A stretch of 64,000 nt of DNA from a bacterium (lineage in GTDB: Bacteria; Armatimonadota; Zipacnadia; Zipacnadales; Zipacnadaceae): positions 1 through 64,000 of the forward strand of contig JAUWYY010000007.1 of NCBI GenBank assembly GCA_030615605.1, given 5' to 3'. Positions 1 to 8,503 of this stretch are shown here, piece by piece. The number at the start of each line of letters is the position of its first letter. The stretch's first letter is position 1. The notes beneath the pieces were generated by a model that saw only the letters and a list, made by a program, of their open reading frames with translations, searched no databases and was not told the DNA's origin. Position numbers and translations under genes: made by a program.

Positions 1-593
1 TACAAGCGCGCACGACTGCGGCCACAAGTCAGAGACCATCGGGCCGCCAGCCATTCCTTGCTGCCAAGTGGCTGCCGCGACGCGATTGTCGCGCCCGGCC
101 CTACCTTGCTGCCGGATGCCCTGGTCGCGGCCGCTCGCAAACGGGACCATATTGAGCACATTCTTATGCCGAGCTAGGTACTTCTCCCAGGGCAGACGTG
201 ATACCTCCTGCGACACCTCCAGACACCCAGCGCTGGCTCACGCTCGCCATCGCCTACCCCCCTCAACGCAGGCTAGTCATCCTTGTCCACCGTGGAGCCA
301 CGTGCGCGTCACGCGGCTTTCCTGGACTTCTCGGGCTAGGAGACAGAAGGGTAAGGTGCTACCTAGGCTCTTCTTGGTTGACCTACTCCTCTGGTGCCGC
401 TTGGCCCAGGGTCGTGCTGGCACCAGTGGTCGAGGCTTCGCTGTCGCACCTCCCCCTCCTCCTGTCAAGCACGTGGAGCCTTCGGCGCCCCTAAACATCC
501 ACCGGGCGTACGTTACCTAACCCCAATTATGCACAAGCCAGGAGAAAGGAATCAGGCAGGAGCGGCGAAATAGCGAGGTAGCGCACCAAAACG
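1..593. other. Left edge without a recognisable gene
   Basis: GC-rich stretch with several open frames but no family I recognise. Reading the plus strand from base 1, one frame stays open for 58 codons and closes with TAG at 175-177, so the C-terminus of a gene that begins outside the window is possible but unsupported. No T-rich hairpin terminator or clear promoter was seen before the gene that ends at 594. Confidence 0.3.
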
Positions 594-1856
594 CTATTTC
601 GGGAGGTCTCTGCCACCTCGCAGTGGCCAGGTGATACATGCCCAGGCTGCCTGCGCCACCAGAGAGGAGGTCAACTCCTCGCGAAATATCTGCCGGTAGC
701 TGGTGCGGCCCGACACACAGTCGTACAGTGCTTGCCGCATCGCCGGTGATTGGCGTGCTAAATGAATGATCGCCTCCATGCGAAAGGGACCGGAGAGCAA
801 AGCCACCAGCCACCGCAACACTTGCCCGTACCGCACGTCGCCTCGTAAGTCGCGGCATTCAGCCATATAAGCGGCACCCGCCTGGGCTGTGACACCGTGA
901 GCGACTAATGTGCGTCCTGCCAGCCTTCCCGTCTTGAGAGCAGCAGCGATGCCTCCCCCCTTAAATGGGCGTACCAGTCCGGCTGCGTCTCCCACTATCA
1001 AATAACGCTGACCGAAGAAGCGATGGGCTAACCCGACCGGAAACGTTCCTCGAAAGCAGTCGCCGGGTTCCGTTCCCTGCGGCAGCAGCGGCGATACCTG
1101 GGGCATGGCCAGGAACCGCTGCATGTCGCGCATAGCAAGCCTACGACCCGCGATAATTATTGAGATGTGATTGCCCTTGGGCACGAGTGCCCCAAACTCA
1201 ATTTGCGGGAGCCGTGGCAAGAACGCGTGAATGTAATCATCCAACAGGCCTTCAATCGGCTCCAGGCCAGCAGGATGGATCTTCGTCACCAATGTCTCGA
1301 TACTGGGAGGAGGGCGATAAGCGGTACGTCGCGCGAAGACGCTGGCGGCGCCGGTATCGAGGCCAAACGCACCCACGACTACATCTGCATGGTAGGTGCC
1401 ACCCTCCGTGTAGATAATGATCCTGTTCTTCTGGAATTCAAGATCTACCATACGGTAGGGGAGCACTACCGCCCCCGCACGTGCGGCCTCGTTGAGAAGG
1501 AACTCATCGAACTCTACTCGTCGTAGGGCACCGACGGGTGAGTCACCCTCCCGAGGCACGAGAAGAATCTGGTCGTCCTGGGCATGTAGCACATACCCAC
1601 GCACCAGCCGCTGCACGAGATCATTGGGAAATTGTAACCCCAATTCTTCCATAAGCTCTTTCAACGACTCATCAACCGTCAAGACTCCCGCGCACTGGTT
1701 GTAGTGCTCGCCAAAGCGCTTGGGCTCCACCAACAGAACCTCAATCTCACGGCCACGTTCCCGAGCGCCTCGCAGCAATGTCAATGCGCAGCTCGTACCG
1801 GCGGGTCCCCCGCCAATGATCGCTACTCTCTCCAGGTTGGCTGCTTCAGTGGCCAT
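594..1856 (-). CDS. FAD-dependent geranylgeranyl reductase family oxidoreductase (paralogue 1)
   Basis: About 420 residues. The N-terminus carries a Rossmann FAD signature (AIIGGGPAG, near residue 15), followed by the CAGVL segment typical of the geranylgeranyl-reductase family, and a late FAD-binding GDAAGLVRPFKGGG motif. Known members saturate isoprenoid chains of archaeal lipids, chlorophyll or menaquinone. The position next to menA and menG makes reduction of the menaquinone side chain the best inference. The ATG at 1856 is preceded by AGGAAG and overlaps the end of the upstream paralogue by 11 bases, which implies translational coupling. An in-frame GTG at 1880 is less likely. Confidence 0.75.
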   Translation of the reverse strand: MATEAANLERVAIIGGGPAGTSCALTLLRGARERGREIEVLLVEPKRFGEHYNQCAGVLTVDESLKELMEELGLQFPNDLVQRLVRGYVLHAQDDQILLVPREGDSPVGALRRVEFDEFLLNEAARAGAVVLPYRMVDLEFQKNRIIIYTEGGTYHADVVVGAFGLDTGAASVFARRTAYRPPPSIETLVTKIHPAGLEPIEGLLDDYIHAFLPRLPQIEFGALVPKGNHISIIIAGRRLAMRDMQRFLAMPQVSPLLPQGTEPGDCFRGTFPVGLAHRFFGQRYLIVGDAAGLVRPFKGGGIAAALKTGRLAGRTLVAHGVTAQAGAAYMAECRDLRGDVRYGQVLRWLVALLSGPFRMEAIIHLARQSPAMRQALYDCVSGRTSYRQIFREELTSSLVAQAAWACITWPLRGGRDLPK

Positions 1857-3300
1857 CGTTGTCTTCCTGACTGTCGGCACTGACCGCGCCGTACTCCTGC
1901 GATGCTATTCCAGGTTTACATAGGGCTTTTATTGCTGCCCATGCCAGTCGCAATTGCAGGCTCGGACTCAATGCTCGTCGCAGAACCACGCTGTAGGATT
2001 CGTCCCCCGTCAACATTCCCCACAATATGGCATTCAGCGGCTTTGGACCAGGACGTTGCTGCTCAAGCGCCGCGAAGCGCAAGTGTGCTGCTGCTATGCG
2101 AGGCTCCCGTCCCAACAGATGGTGCACGGCGAGCAAGGCTCGCCCACACAGGTTGTCCCACACGAATACTCGCCGACATGGCCGGGCATAGCGGTGCACC
2201 AGATTCTTCCGGCCGACGCCGCCGGCCATGATCGCCTCGGCCGCTAGCGAGGCCGTGATAAAGGCCGAATCCAGACCATTCTTGAGATATCGCGACACGT
2301 GAGCGTCGCCTACCACTAGTACGCGGTCGGCCACCACATTCCGCGCTGCCGTTATTGGCAGTCGCGGACGACAGTGGCAGTAATTCTCGGGGACCTGCCA
2401 GCCGGGTGGGAAGTGTGCTCGTACCTCCGGCAGTTGCAGGAATCGCTCCAAGTGCCTCTGCCCTACGTCTCGGCCAATAAGCGATACCGTCACGTGCCGC
2501 TCCTTCGGGATCATAGCCGCCAGGCTCACCCCAGGTATCCCCAGTGCCAGCGCCTTTACCTCGTTACCGAATAGGGTTCTGATTTCTTCGGAACTCAGGG
2601 GGATCTCGCATTGAGCTGCCGTAGCCGTCCGGGGCGCACGGTAACCGAAGCCAAGCTCTTCAAAACTCCGCACCATGCGACTATTCACCCCGAAAGCCCC
2701 AATCACGGCATCGGCTTCGTGCTCATCGCCTGTCGCATCTTCTAGCACGACTGGTGCCTGAGGGTTACTCGGAAGCCTCACGCTACGCACCACCTGGGGG
2801 ATATGCTGTGCCCCGGCGCTGATGGCCGCCTGCAGCACGAAGTGATCAAAGCTCCTTTCGGTCCCAAAGCGCTCCCCCATCGGACCGCCACTGCGGAAGG
2901 CGGTGTATATCCTGGCCCCGGGTGGCTTCTCCAGTCTTACTGCCGCTCCGCGCACCTCCAGCGTATAGGCTTCAATCTCCCGCTGCACAACGCTCCCCAG
3001 CACTTCCACACCCACGGCTTCCAACTGGCGAATGAGGGAGTTTGACACAATCCCCGCGCACATGTTGCAGCTTCGCGGCCCGGTCACGCCAAACTCTTTC
3101 CGCTCAAAAATGAGCACCTCAAGCTCTCGGCCCGCCTGAAGTGCCAGCCGCTTGAGCAGCAAGCCACTGAATGCGCCTGCTGGCCCACCCCCAATGATTG
3201 CGATCCGCCGTGGCTCAAGTAGCGTGTTCGAGCGTGTCACGAAGGCCCCCTCCCAGTTTTTGCCGCCCACGGTCCCCGTAAGTACTATCCCAGATGTCAT
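1846..3300 (-). CDS. FAD-dependent geranylgeranyl reductase family oxidoreductase (paralogue 2)
   Basis: About 484 residues. It has the same fold signature as its downstream neighbour: IIGGGPAGAFSG near residue 32, a CNMCAGIVS segment where paralogue 1 has CAGVL, and a C-terminal VVGDAHVSRYLKNG in place of the usual GDAAG-type motif, so the FAD site is diverged. The start chosen is ATG 3300 with GAGGAG five bases upstream; a GTG at 3339 has no comparable ribosome site. Divergence between the two proteins suggests different substrates, or one catalytic and one accessory role. The function on the menaquinone tail is inferred from context only. Confidence 0.7.
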   Translation of the reverse strand: MTSGIVLTGTVGGKNWEGAFVTRSNTLLEPRRIAIIGGGPAGAFSGLLLKRLALQAGRELEVLIFERKEFGVTGPRSCNMCAGIVSNSLIRQLEAVGVEVLGSVVQREIEAYTLEVRGAAVRLEKPPGARIYTAFRSGGPMGERFGTERSFDHFVLQAAISAGAQHIPQVVRSVRLPSNPQAPVVLEDATGDEHEADAVIGAFGVNSRMVRSFEELGFGYRAPRTATAAQCEIPLSSEEIRTLFGNEVKALALGIPGVSLAAMIPKERHVTVSLIGRDVGQRHLERFLQLPEVRAHFPPGWQVPENYCHCRPRLPITAARNVVADRVLVVGDAHVSRYLKNGLDSAFITASLAAEAIMAGGVGRKNLVHRYARPCRRVFVWDNLCGRALLAVHHLLGREPRIAAAHLRFAALEQQRPGPKPLNAILWGMLTGDESYSVVLRRALSPSLQLRLAWAAIKALCKPGIASQEYGAVSADSQEDNDGH

Positions 3301-3369
3301 CGGCTCCTCGCCGGAGGAGTCTACATCACCGGGTACCACGAATACCTATAGTTCACGATAGCGCCAAGC

Positions 3370-4308
3370 CTACATTATGAAAAACCTGTCTGCTATAACG
3401 CCGAGGGTTAACAGCAAGCCCGTAAGCAGGTGCAATGGTATGGTGGCCGCGTTTGCCGGAGTCAGTCGCGAAAGATCATCGTAGTGCAGCAGAGCCGTCT
3501 TTACAGCGAAGATAGCCAAAGGAACCGTTAGCAGCGCCACTGCCGCCAGCGCTGGCAGCAGTCCGGTTACCAGGCCCAGCAATATGGCCAGGTAGGTCGC
3601 TGCCACCATACCCGCGTAGACGTAGCTGGCCCGCCGGCGGCCTAAGCGTACTACCCAGTGTAGTTTGTTGACCGCTTTGTCGGCTGTGTAATCCTGAAAC
3701 TGATTTATCCACAACACCGCCATAATCAAGAAAGCCACCGGCAAAGAAGCCACTAGCGCCGGCGTGGAAAAGTGCTGCACCTGCACATAGTAGGCTCCTA
3801 ACACGGGCAATACCCCGAAGTTCAAGCCGATAAATAGCTCGCCGATGCCTCGATAGCCAAGTTGCAGCGGCCGCGCGGTGTAAAAGAAACCGGACAAGCC
3901 TCCCACTACCCCCAACACCAATATCGGCCAGCCCCGCATCCACGTGAGATACAAGCCGAGCAGGGCGCCGACCAGCAGACAGATAAGTGAGGCGGCCAGA
4001 ACATGTTTGGCAGACACCAGGCCCTGCTGGATCGCTCGGCTACCACCAGTAAAGGGACGCACGTACTCGACGTTTATCTCGTCATTGCCGCTGAGATGGT
4101 CATAGTAGTCATTGGCCAGATTGGCAGCGGCCTGCAGCAGCACCAGTGCCAGTAAGGTAAGCAGCAAATAGCCCCACAACAGGTGTCCACTCTCATTGTA
4201 CGCCACTGCGCCCCCCACAGCTACAGGCACTATGGAGGCAGTAAAAAACTCCGGCCGGCTGGCTTTGAACCAGACACCGGCACGCTGTGCAAACTTATTC
4301 ATCATCAA
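3370..4308 (-). CDS. menA: 1,4-dihydroxy-2-naphthoate polyprenyltransferase (MenA)
   Basis: UbiA-superfamily membrane prenyltransferase of 312 residues, the usual MenA length, with eight or nine hydrophobic segments. The first Asp-rich prenyl-diphosphate/Mg site is visible as NLANDYYDHLSGND near residue 65, and a second Asp motif as NQFQDYTADKAVNK. It attaches the polyprenyl tail to dihydroxynaphthoate in the cytoplasmic membrane, giving demethylmenaquinone. It follows the menG gene after a 102-base gap and precedes the two reductases, a coherent tail-installation, methylation and saturation set. The other UbiA activities (protohaem or chlorophyll transferases) fit the neighbours less well. 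Confidence 0.88.
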   Translation of the reverse strand: MMMNKFAQRAGVWFKASRPEFFTASIVPVAVGGAVAYNESGHLLWGYLLLTLLALVLLQAAANLANDYYDHLSGNDEINVEYVRPFTGGSRAIQQGLVSAKHVLAASLICLLVGALLGLYLTWMRGWPILVLGVVGGLSGFFYTARPLQLGYRGIGELFIGLNFGVLPVLGAYYVQVQHFSTPALVASLPVAFLIMAVLWINQFQDYTADKAVNKLHWVVRLGRRRASYVYAGMVAATYLAILLGLVTGLLPALAAVALLTVPLAIFAVKTALLHYDDLSRLTPANAATIPLHLLTGLLLTLGVIADRFFIM

Positions 4309-4410
4309 TGGTCTCCCCTCTGAATATTCCGCGACGCCCTACTGATAGGCTTTTCCTCGCAGGCTCGCGCCGGATTTATCCAAAGAAACGCAAATAAGCT
4401 CGTGAATGTG

Positions 4411-5103
4411 TCACCTGACCGCTTTGTGAATGGCGGCTAGACCACCGAACATACTATCAAAGGTGACCTCCGCAAAGCCCGCCTGGCGAATGATATTAGC
4501 AAGTTCGTCAGCGCCATAGAAGCGAGGAATCGTGTGTGCAAGGTAGGCATAGCCAGCTCTAGACCCGGAAATGACCTGCCCGACTCGTTTAACAATAAGC
4601 CGAACATACATATGGAACAACCTTCTGACAAACCTCGATGGTGGCTGGCTGGTTTCTAAACTCACAAACCGGCCCCCCGGCTTCAGAATCCTGTAGAACT
4701 CCCCAATGCATTGCAACAGAGTAACACGGCTGACATTGATATTGCGTGTTGCAAACGACAAGGTGATGAGGTCAAACGTCATATCGCGGAAAGGCAGAGC
4801 CTGGGCATCAGCGAGGGTAAAGACGATTCCTGACGCTTCGGGCTTTCTGACAGCTTTGCGGATCATGGGAAAGCAGAAATCTGTTGCAGCTATCATCGTA
4901 TTGTCGTCTGCGATCCTGCGCAGGCAAATAGCCATCTCTCCCGTCCCGCAACAGACATCAAGCCACCGGGTACCGCCTCCGTCCGCCGCGAGCTTTGCGG
5001 CCTTCCTGCGACAGAGAGCGTCCAGGCCAAAGGTTAACACATGATTGACAAGTTCGTAGGTATGGGCAACGTCAGAGAATATATGTTGAATGCCTCTGTT
5101 CAC
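4411..5103 (-). CDS. menG: Demethylmenaquinone methyltransferase (UbiE/MenG family)
   Basis: Class I SAM methyltransferase of about 230 residues. The start chosen is GTG 5103, preceded by GAGGGACA and overlapping the bioY stop as GTGA; an upstream ATG would run far into bioY. Motif I is DVCCGTGEMA, motif II lies around ATDFCFPMI, and the UbiE signature region LPFRDMTFDLIT is followed by ILKPGGRFVSLETSQPP. It methylates demethylmenaquinone to menaquinone at the cytoplasmic face of the membrane. Presence with menA supports menaquinone as the quinone; no ubiquinone-specific gene is in the window. Confidence 0.85.
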   Translation of the reverse strand: MNRGIQHIFSDVAHTYELVNHVLTFGLDALCRRKAAKLAADGGGTRWLDVCCGTGEMAICLRRIADDNTMIAATDFCFPMIRKAVRKPEASGIVFTLADAQALPFRDMTFDLITLSFATRNINVSRVTLLQCIGEFYRILKPGGRFVSLETSQPPSRFVRRLFHMYVRLIVKRVGQVISGSRAGYAYLAHTIPRFYGADELANIIRQAGFAEVTFDSMFGGLAAIHKAVR

Positions 5104-5693
5104 TGTCCCTCTTCGCTGTGAGAACGTCCGCCAAGCAGCCTCCACGTCGAAGGCAACAGGGCAGACGCCAGGGCCAGCTTCATGAAGTCACCAGCAATGA
5201 AGGGATATAAGCCGAGTGTGAACACCTTAACGGGAGGACCGCCAACAAAGCAAGCCAGCCAGGGTAAGCCAAAAGCATAGATTGTTATGTTCCCTGCTAA
5301 CATAGCCAAACAAGCTGTCGGAACCCGTCGATCCCACCCTCGTTCTGCCATCAGACCAACCAGGTAGGCAGCCACCACGAAACCCACAATATACCCCCCA
5401 CTCGGCCCAGCTGGCAACCCACTGCCTCCGCCGGCAAAGACCGGCAGGCCAATGCTTCCCAGGCCAATATAGAATAGCTGGGCAGCAGCCCCGCGTCGTC
5501 TTCCCAACACAGCCCCGCACAGCAATACTGCAAAAGTCTGACCAGAGATTGGCACGGGGGTAAACGGAAGATAAATGGTGACTTGCGCCGCCAGCGCGGT
5601 AAGCCCGGCAAAGCTCCCCACCAACGCCACGTCGCGGGAGATGCCTCGGGCCGGCACAATCACTTCACTCAAGGTAAGTACATCCGCTTTCAT
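5100..5693 (-). CDS. bioY: Biotin transporter BioY
   Basis: Substrate-binding (S) membrane component of a biotin ECF-type transporter, 197 residues with about six hydrophobic segments. Family marks are the ITIYLPFTPVPISGQTFAV-type stretch near residue 40 and the PAGPSGGYIVGF motif. The ATG at 5693 has GGAAGTGAG upstream. It overlaps menG by four bases and follows DUF1284 by four bases, so it sits inside a continuous transcript although biotin uptake has no obvious link with quinones or sulfur. BioY can work alone or with the shared EcfAT module, which is not in the window. Confidence 0.88.
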   Translation of the reverse strand: MKADVLTLSEVIVPARGISRDVALVGSFAGLTALAAQVTIYLPFTPVPISGQTFAVLLCGAVLGRRRGAAAQLFYIGLGSIGLPVFAGGGSGLPAGPSGGYIVGFVVAAYLVGLMAERGWDRRVPTACLAMLAGNITIYAFGLPWLACFVGGPPVKVFTLGLYPFIAGDFMKLALASALLPSTWRLLGGRSHSEEGQ

Positions 5694-5697
5694 AATC

Positions 5698-6141
5698 TCA
5701 CTTCCTTGCCACAGTATTCTTCTGCAGCCTCTCGATCTCCTCCAGGCAGTAGCCCAACTGATACCACTTGCAGTCGCCACACAAAGTCCGAAAGCACTCT
5801 GGATTCAGGCGGAGAGCAATTAGGTTCAGCCACTCGCCCCACGCCTTTTCAACCCCGGGGCGGACTTTCAGTACGGACAGTACCGCCTGGTCACGATCTG
5901 CTGGCGTACCCCGCGAACAGATATGTGAGTCAGTCAGATAGGGGCAACTCTGGCAGATAACGTCCGCACGGACCTCAACGCGCACCAAAACCGCATTGTC
6001 CTGCAGGGCATTGACAACTCGCTGCATGGTGGCTACGAACTGCGGTGAGTAACCCAGACCTCGGAAGCCCTGCACGCACAATAGGTGGTGAGGTCTGAGG
6101 ACGATCAGGGTTCCCAGTTCTGTCACCTGCTTCTTTGGCAT
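5698..6141 (-). CDS. DUF1284 cysteine-containing protein
   Basis: 147 residues. The LRPHHLLCVQGFRGLGYSP segment near residue 15 is the hallmark of DUF1284, followed by clustered cysteines (ICQSCPYL, HICSRG, and a C-terminal LCGDCKWYQLGYC). The spacing suggests a bound metal or iron-sulfur cluster, but the family has no established biochemical role. It lies ten bases after the sulfite reductase stop and four before bioY, so is probably co-transcribed with the sulfur genes. Confidence 0.75.
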   Translation of the reverse strand: MPKKQVTELGTLIVLRPHHLLCVQGFRGLGYSPQFVATMQRVVNALQDNAVLVRVEVRADVICQSCPYLTDSHICSRGTPADRDQAVLSVLKVRPGVEKAWGEWLNLIALRLNPECFRTLCGDCKWYQLGYCLEEIERLQKNTVARK

Positions 6142-6151
6142 CCTTAACGAT

Positions 6152-7039
6152 TCATTCTGCAGGAGTCGGTGCGAGACTCAGTAGCTGTGCGACTAATGCG
6201 TCAACACCTGTGCGGTCCAGGGTTTCGCCAAACCGCTCTCTTGGCTCGCCATGTGTTGCGTACCACTCTATAGTCTCGTCCACAATCTGCAGCAGATGCT
6301 CCTCGTCGCGTATCTCTATTGGGAGTCTGTCACCTAACCGGGGACGTTTGCCCATCTTTCCGCCCACGAACAATACATAGCTCGTGCCAACTTGGTCCCA
6401 GGCATCAGTGGGACATGCGGCGCAGCAAGCGCCGCAGAGCACACAGGTCTCCTCCCGATAGAGCGGCCGATCGTCCTTTATTTCGAGCGTACCTGGAATC
6501 GGACAAGCCAGCACGCACAGGCCGCAGCGATTGCAGAGTTCCTCGTGAAAGACCTTGCGGACCGTTCCCATGATGCCCAGATCATTTTCCTGCGGCTTAA
6601 TGCAAGCATTGGGGCAGCCGGTGATCCCGATCTTAAACTTGTGCGGCAAGCCGGAGCGCCCGAAGACCCTCTCGTCTATCTTTTGTGCCAGAGCCTGGGA
6701 ATCAATCAACCCATAAGAGCAAGAGCCTCCCTGGCACGCCGTAATAGTACGCACCCGGGGGCCGCAAGCTCCAAATTCGAGCCCCACTTTGCTCAGTTCT
6801 TCACGCACCCTCTCGATATCCCGGAAGTGAACGTGGGGAATCTCTACTCCCTGGCGGGTGGTGAGATGGATGTGACCACGGGCATACTTCCGGGCCAGCT
6901 CAGCCAGTGCCTGCAGATGTGCCGCCTCCATATACCCACCCACAACTCTCAGGCGAACGCTAAAAAGCTCGGGTTCTTTCTGTTTCATGAGTCCGCCGGC
7001 CTTCAAGGCTGCGACATCATATTGTGCTTTGCCTGCCAT
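6152..7039 (-). CDS. Low-molecular-weight siroheme sulfite reductase with 2x[4Fe-4S] ferredoxin domain (Dsr-like)
   Basis: 295 residues. The N-terminal ferredoxin-like half-domain holds HIHLTTRQGVEIPHV. The siroheme/[4Fe-4S] site is visible as C102-x4-C107 (ACQGGSCSYG) and C142-x3-C146 (GCPNAC). A ferredoxin insert follows with CNRCGLCVLACP (from C169) and CVLCGACCAACP (from C199), then a helical tail. This single-subunit layout matches the Dsr-like or Fsr C-terminal class, which reduces sulfite (occasionally nitrite) with six electrons. Given APS reductase and cysteine genes in the same run, assimilatory sulfite reduction is the likely role. The ATG at 7039 has GGAG and AAGG upstream. Only one reductase repeat is present, so a homodimer is expected. 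Confidence 0.82.
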   Translation of the reverse strand: MAGKAQYDVAALKAGGLMKQKEPELFSVRLRVVGGYMEAAHLQALAELARKYARGHIHLTTRQGVEIPHVHFRDIERVREELSKVGLEFGACGPRVRTITACQGGSCSYGLIDSQALAQKIDERVFGRSGLPHKFKIGITGCPNACIKPQENDLGIMGTVRKVFHEELCNRCGLCVLACPIPGTLEIKDDRPLYREETCVLCGACCAACPTDAWDQVGTSYVLFVGGKMGKRPRLGDRLPIEIRDEEHLLQIVDETIEWYATHGEPRERFGETLDRTGVDALVAQLLSLAPTPAE

Positions 7040-7096
7040 TACCTTTTCTCCGATCGTGTTACGAGATACTAAGTTTGTCAGAAGCCCGCTCCTGCT

Positions 7097-8092
7097 TCAC
7101 ACCCGTGGCTTGCCCTCGTCGCCCAGCACGTCCGCGAAGAAACTGGCATACTTAAACCCGCTATCGGGGGAAATGGCCACAGCAAGGCCGTCTTTTTCCT
7201 GCCCGTACTCCCTAGCCGCGTGCACGATGGCACCGGTGGATGGTCCTACTATCAGGCCCTCTTCGCGGAACAGGCGCTTGGTCATGGCATAAGCCGGCTC
7301 ATCGTCTACTCGAATGACCTGATCAATCACACTGAGGTCGAGGATGGCGGGGGGCTTCGACTCTTCCAGGTTCTTCAGGCCAGGCAGCCTGTGCCCCTTC
7401 TGCGGCTCGATCGCGATGATCTGGATGTCGTCATTTTGCTCTTTCAGATACCGGCCCACACCTGTGAGCGTCCCACAGGTACCTAGCCCAGCGAAGAAGA
7501 ATTTGACTTGCCCCTCGGTCTGGTCCCATATCTCCGGCCCAGTGGTCTCGTAGTGAGCTCTCACGTTTTCTAGGCTTTCGTACTGATTGGGCATTACGTA
7601 TCGCCCCTTGCCGGCTTCGCCGCGCACAAATGAATGCGCCAGGGCAATGGCTCCGTCTTTGGGATGGTCAACGGGGCATAGATCATCGGGCGTCGGCCAG
7701 ACCTCAGCGCCTAGCATCCTTAGCAGTGTTTTCTTCTCCTCGGGTACGCCCTCGGGGATTGCCACAGTGAGTTTCTTTCCCACCAGTGCGACCAGCGCGG
7801 CCAGAGCAATTCCCGTGTTACCGGAGGTTGGCTCTACCAGTTCCTTGTCTTCCAGTCCGCCCCGCTCTTGCATAGCCTCAAGCATGTACAGGGCCGCCCG
7901 ATCCTTGACCGACCCAAACGGGTTGAACCATTCCAGTTTCAGGTACACGTCGAATGCCCCGCCGGGGACTATCCGGTTGACTCTGACCAAAGGCGTCGGA
8001 TTTGCGGGACTTCCGATCAGTTCCCGGATGTCATCATAGCGCCGCAATACGGAGCTAGCTTCAAGAAGTCTTTCTGTTTTTGTTGTGCTCAT
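7097..8092 (-). CDS. cysM: PLP-dependent cysteine synthase (CysM/CysK family)
   Basis: 331-residue fold-type II PLP enzyme. The Schiff-base lysine is K63 in FGSVKDRAAL. The substrate loop PTSGNTGIAL and the C-terminal PSTGAIVHAA phosphate-binding region are intact. CysM enzymes make cysteine from an activated serine and a sulfur donor. The donor can be sulfide or, as in the mycobacterial CysO/CysM/Mec system, the thiocarboxylate of a small carrier protein. The immediately abutting JAMM protease, ThiF-type E1 and MoaD-like carrier favour the thiocarboxylate route, but whether O-acetylserine or O-phosphoserine is used cannot be read with certainty. It starts directly after the JAMM stop codon (TAG-ATG). 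Confidence 0.85.
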   Translation of the reverse strand: MSTTKTERLLEASSVLRRYDDIRELIGSPANPTPLVRVNRIVPGGAFDVYLKLEWFNPFGSVKDRAALYMLEAMQERGGLEDKELVEPTSGNTGIALAALVALVGKKLTVAIPEGVPEEKKTLLRMLGAEVWPTPDDLCPVDHPKDGAIALAHSFVRGEAGKGRYVMPNQYESLENVRAHYETTGPEIWDQTEGQVKFFFAGLGTCGTLTGVGRYLKEQNDDIQIIAIEPQKGHRLPGLKNLEESKPPAILDLSVIDQVIRVDDEPAYAMTKRLFREEGLIVGPSTGAIVHAAREYGQEKDGLAVAISPDSGFKYASFFADVLGDEGKPRV

Positions 8093-8503
8093 CTACTCGA
8101 CCACTTCCAGAGGTTCTCGGACGAAGTGATTACCCACCAGCCGCCAGGATGCCCATTCGATTGACCTGCCACCGATGCCTATGATGAGATAGATTACCCC
8201 AACAACGGCCTGCGTTGTATCGCAACGAGACGGCTGCGTCCCACCGTCCGGATGCGAATGGTAGTAACCGACAATACGATCGTCGCTTGAAGCCTCCCTT
8301 TCGACAGCCCTGATATGAGCTTGGTGACCGAGCGAATATCTTTGCTGGGGGCGCTCCCGGTCAGTATTTTCGGCCGGAAGCGCACAGTTTACTGCTGACA
8401 AATCATTGCCTTGAGCTAAGAGTATGCCACAGCATTCACAGGGGAGGCTTTCTTCCGCGTGGACGGCTACAGATTCAAGCACCCGACGTAATACCTTCAC
8501 CAT
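8093..8503 (-). CDS. JAMM/MPN+ metalloprotease (Mec/M67 family)
   Basis: About 136 residues. The full JAMM zinc motif is visible as HSHPDGGTQPSRCD (H-x-H-x7-S-x2-D), with the upstream glutamate in ECCGILL. Family members cleave after the C-terminal Gly-Gly of ubiquitin-like carriers: Mec removes cysteine from CysO, HcyD trims the carrier HcyS. Here the partner is the MoaD-NIL protein, whose Gly-Gly is internal, so the protease may both mature the carrier and release the sulfur amino acid. The ATG at 8503 has GAGAGGAGA upstream and overlaps the E1 gene by 29 bases. Confidence 0.88.
   Translation of the reverse strand: MVKVLRRVLESVAVHAEESLPCECCGILLAQGNDLSAVNCALPAENTDRERPQQRYSLGHQAHIRAVEREASSDDRIVGYYHSHPDGGTQPSRCDTTQAVVGVIYLIIGIGGRSIEWASWRLVGNHFVREPLEVVE

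Noticed and set aside
68-520. Plus-strand open frame of 150 codons at the left edge
   Set aside because: Arg/Cys/Pro-rich composition typical of noncoding GC-rich frames, no ribosome site, no family.
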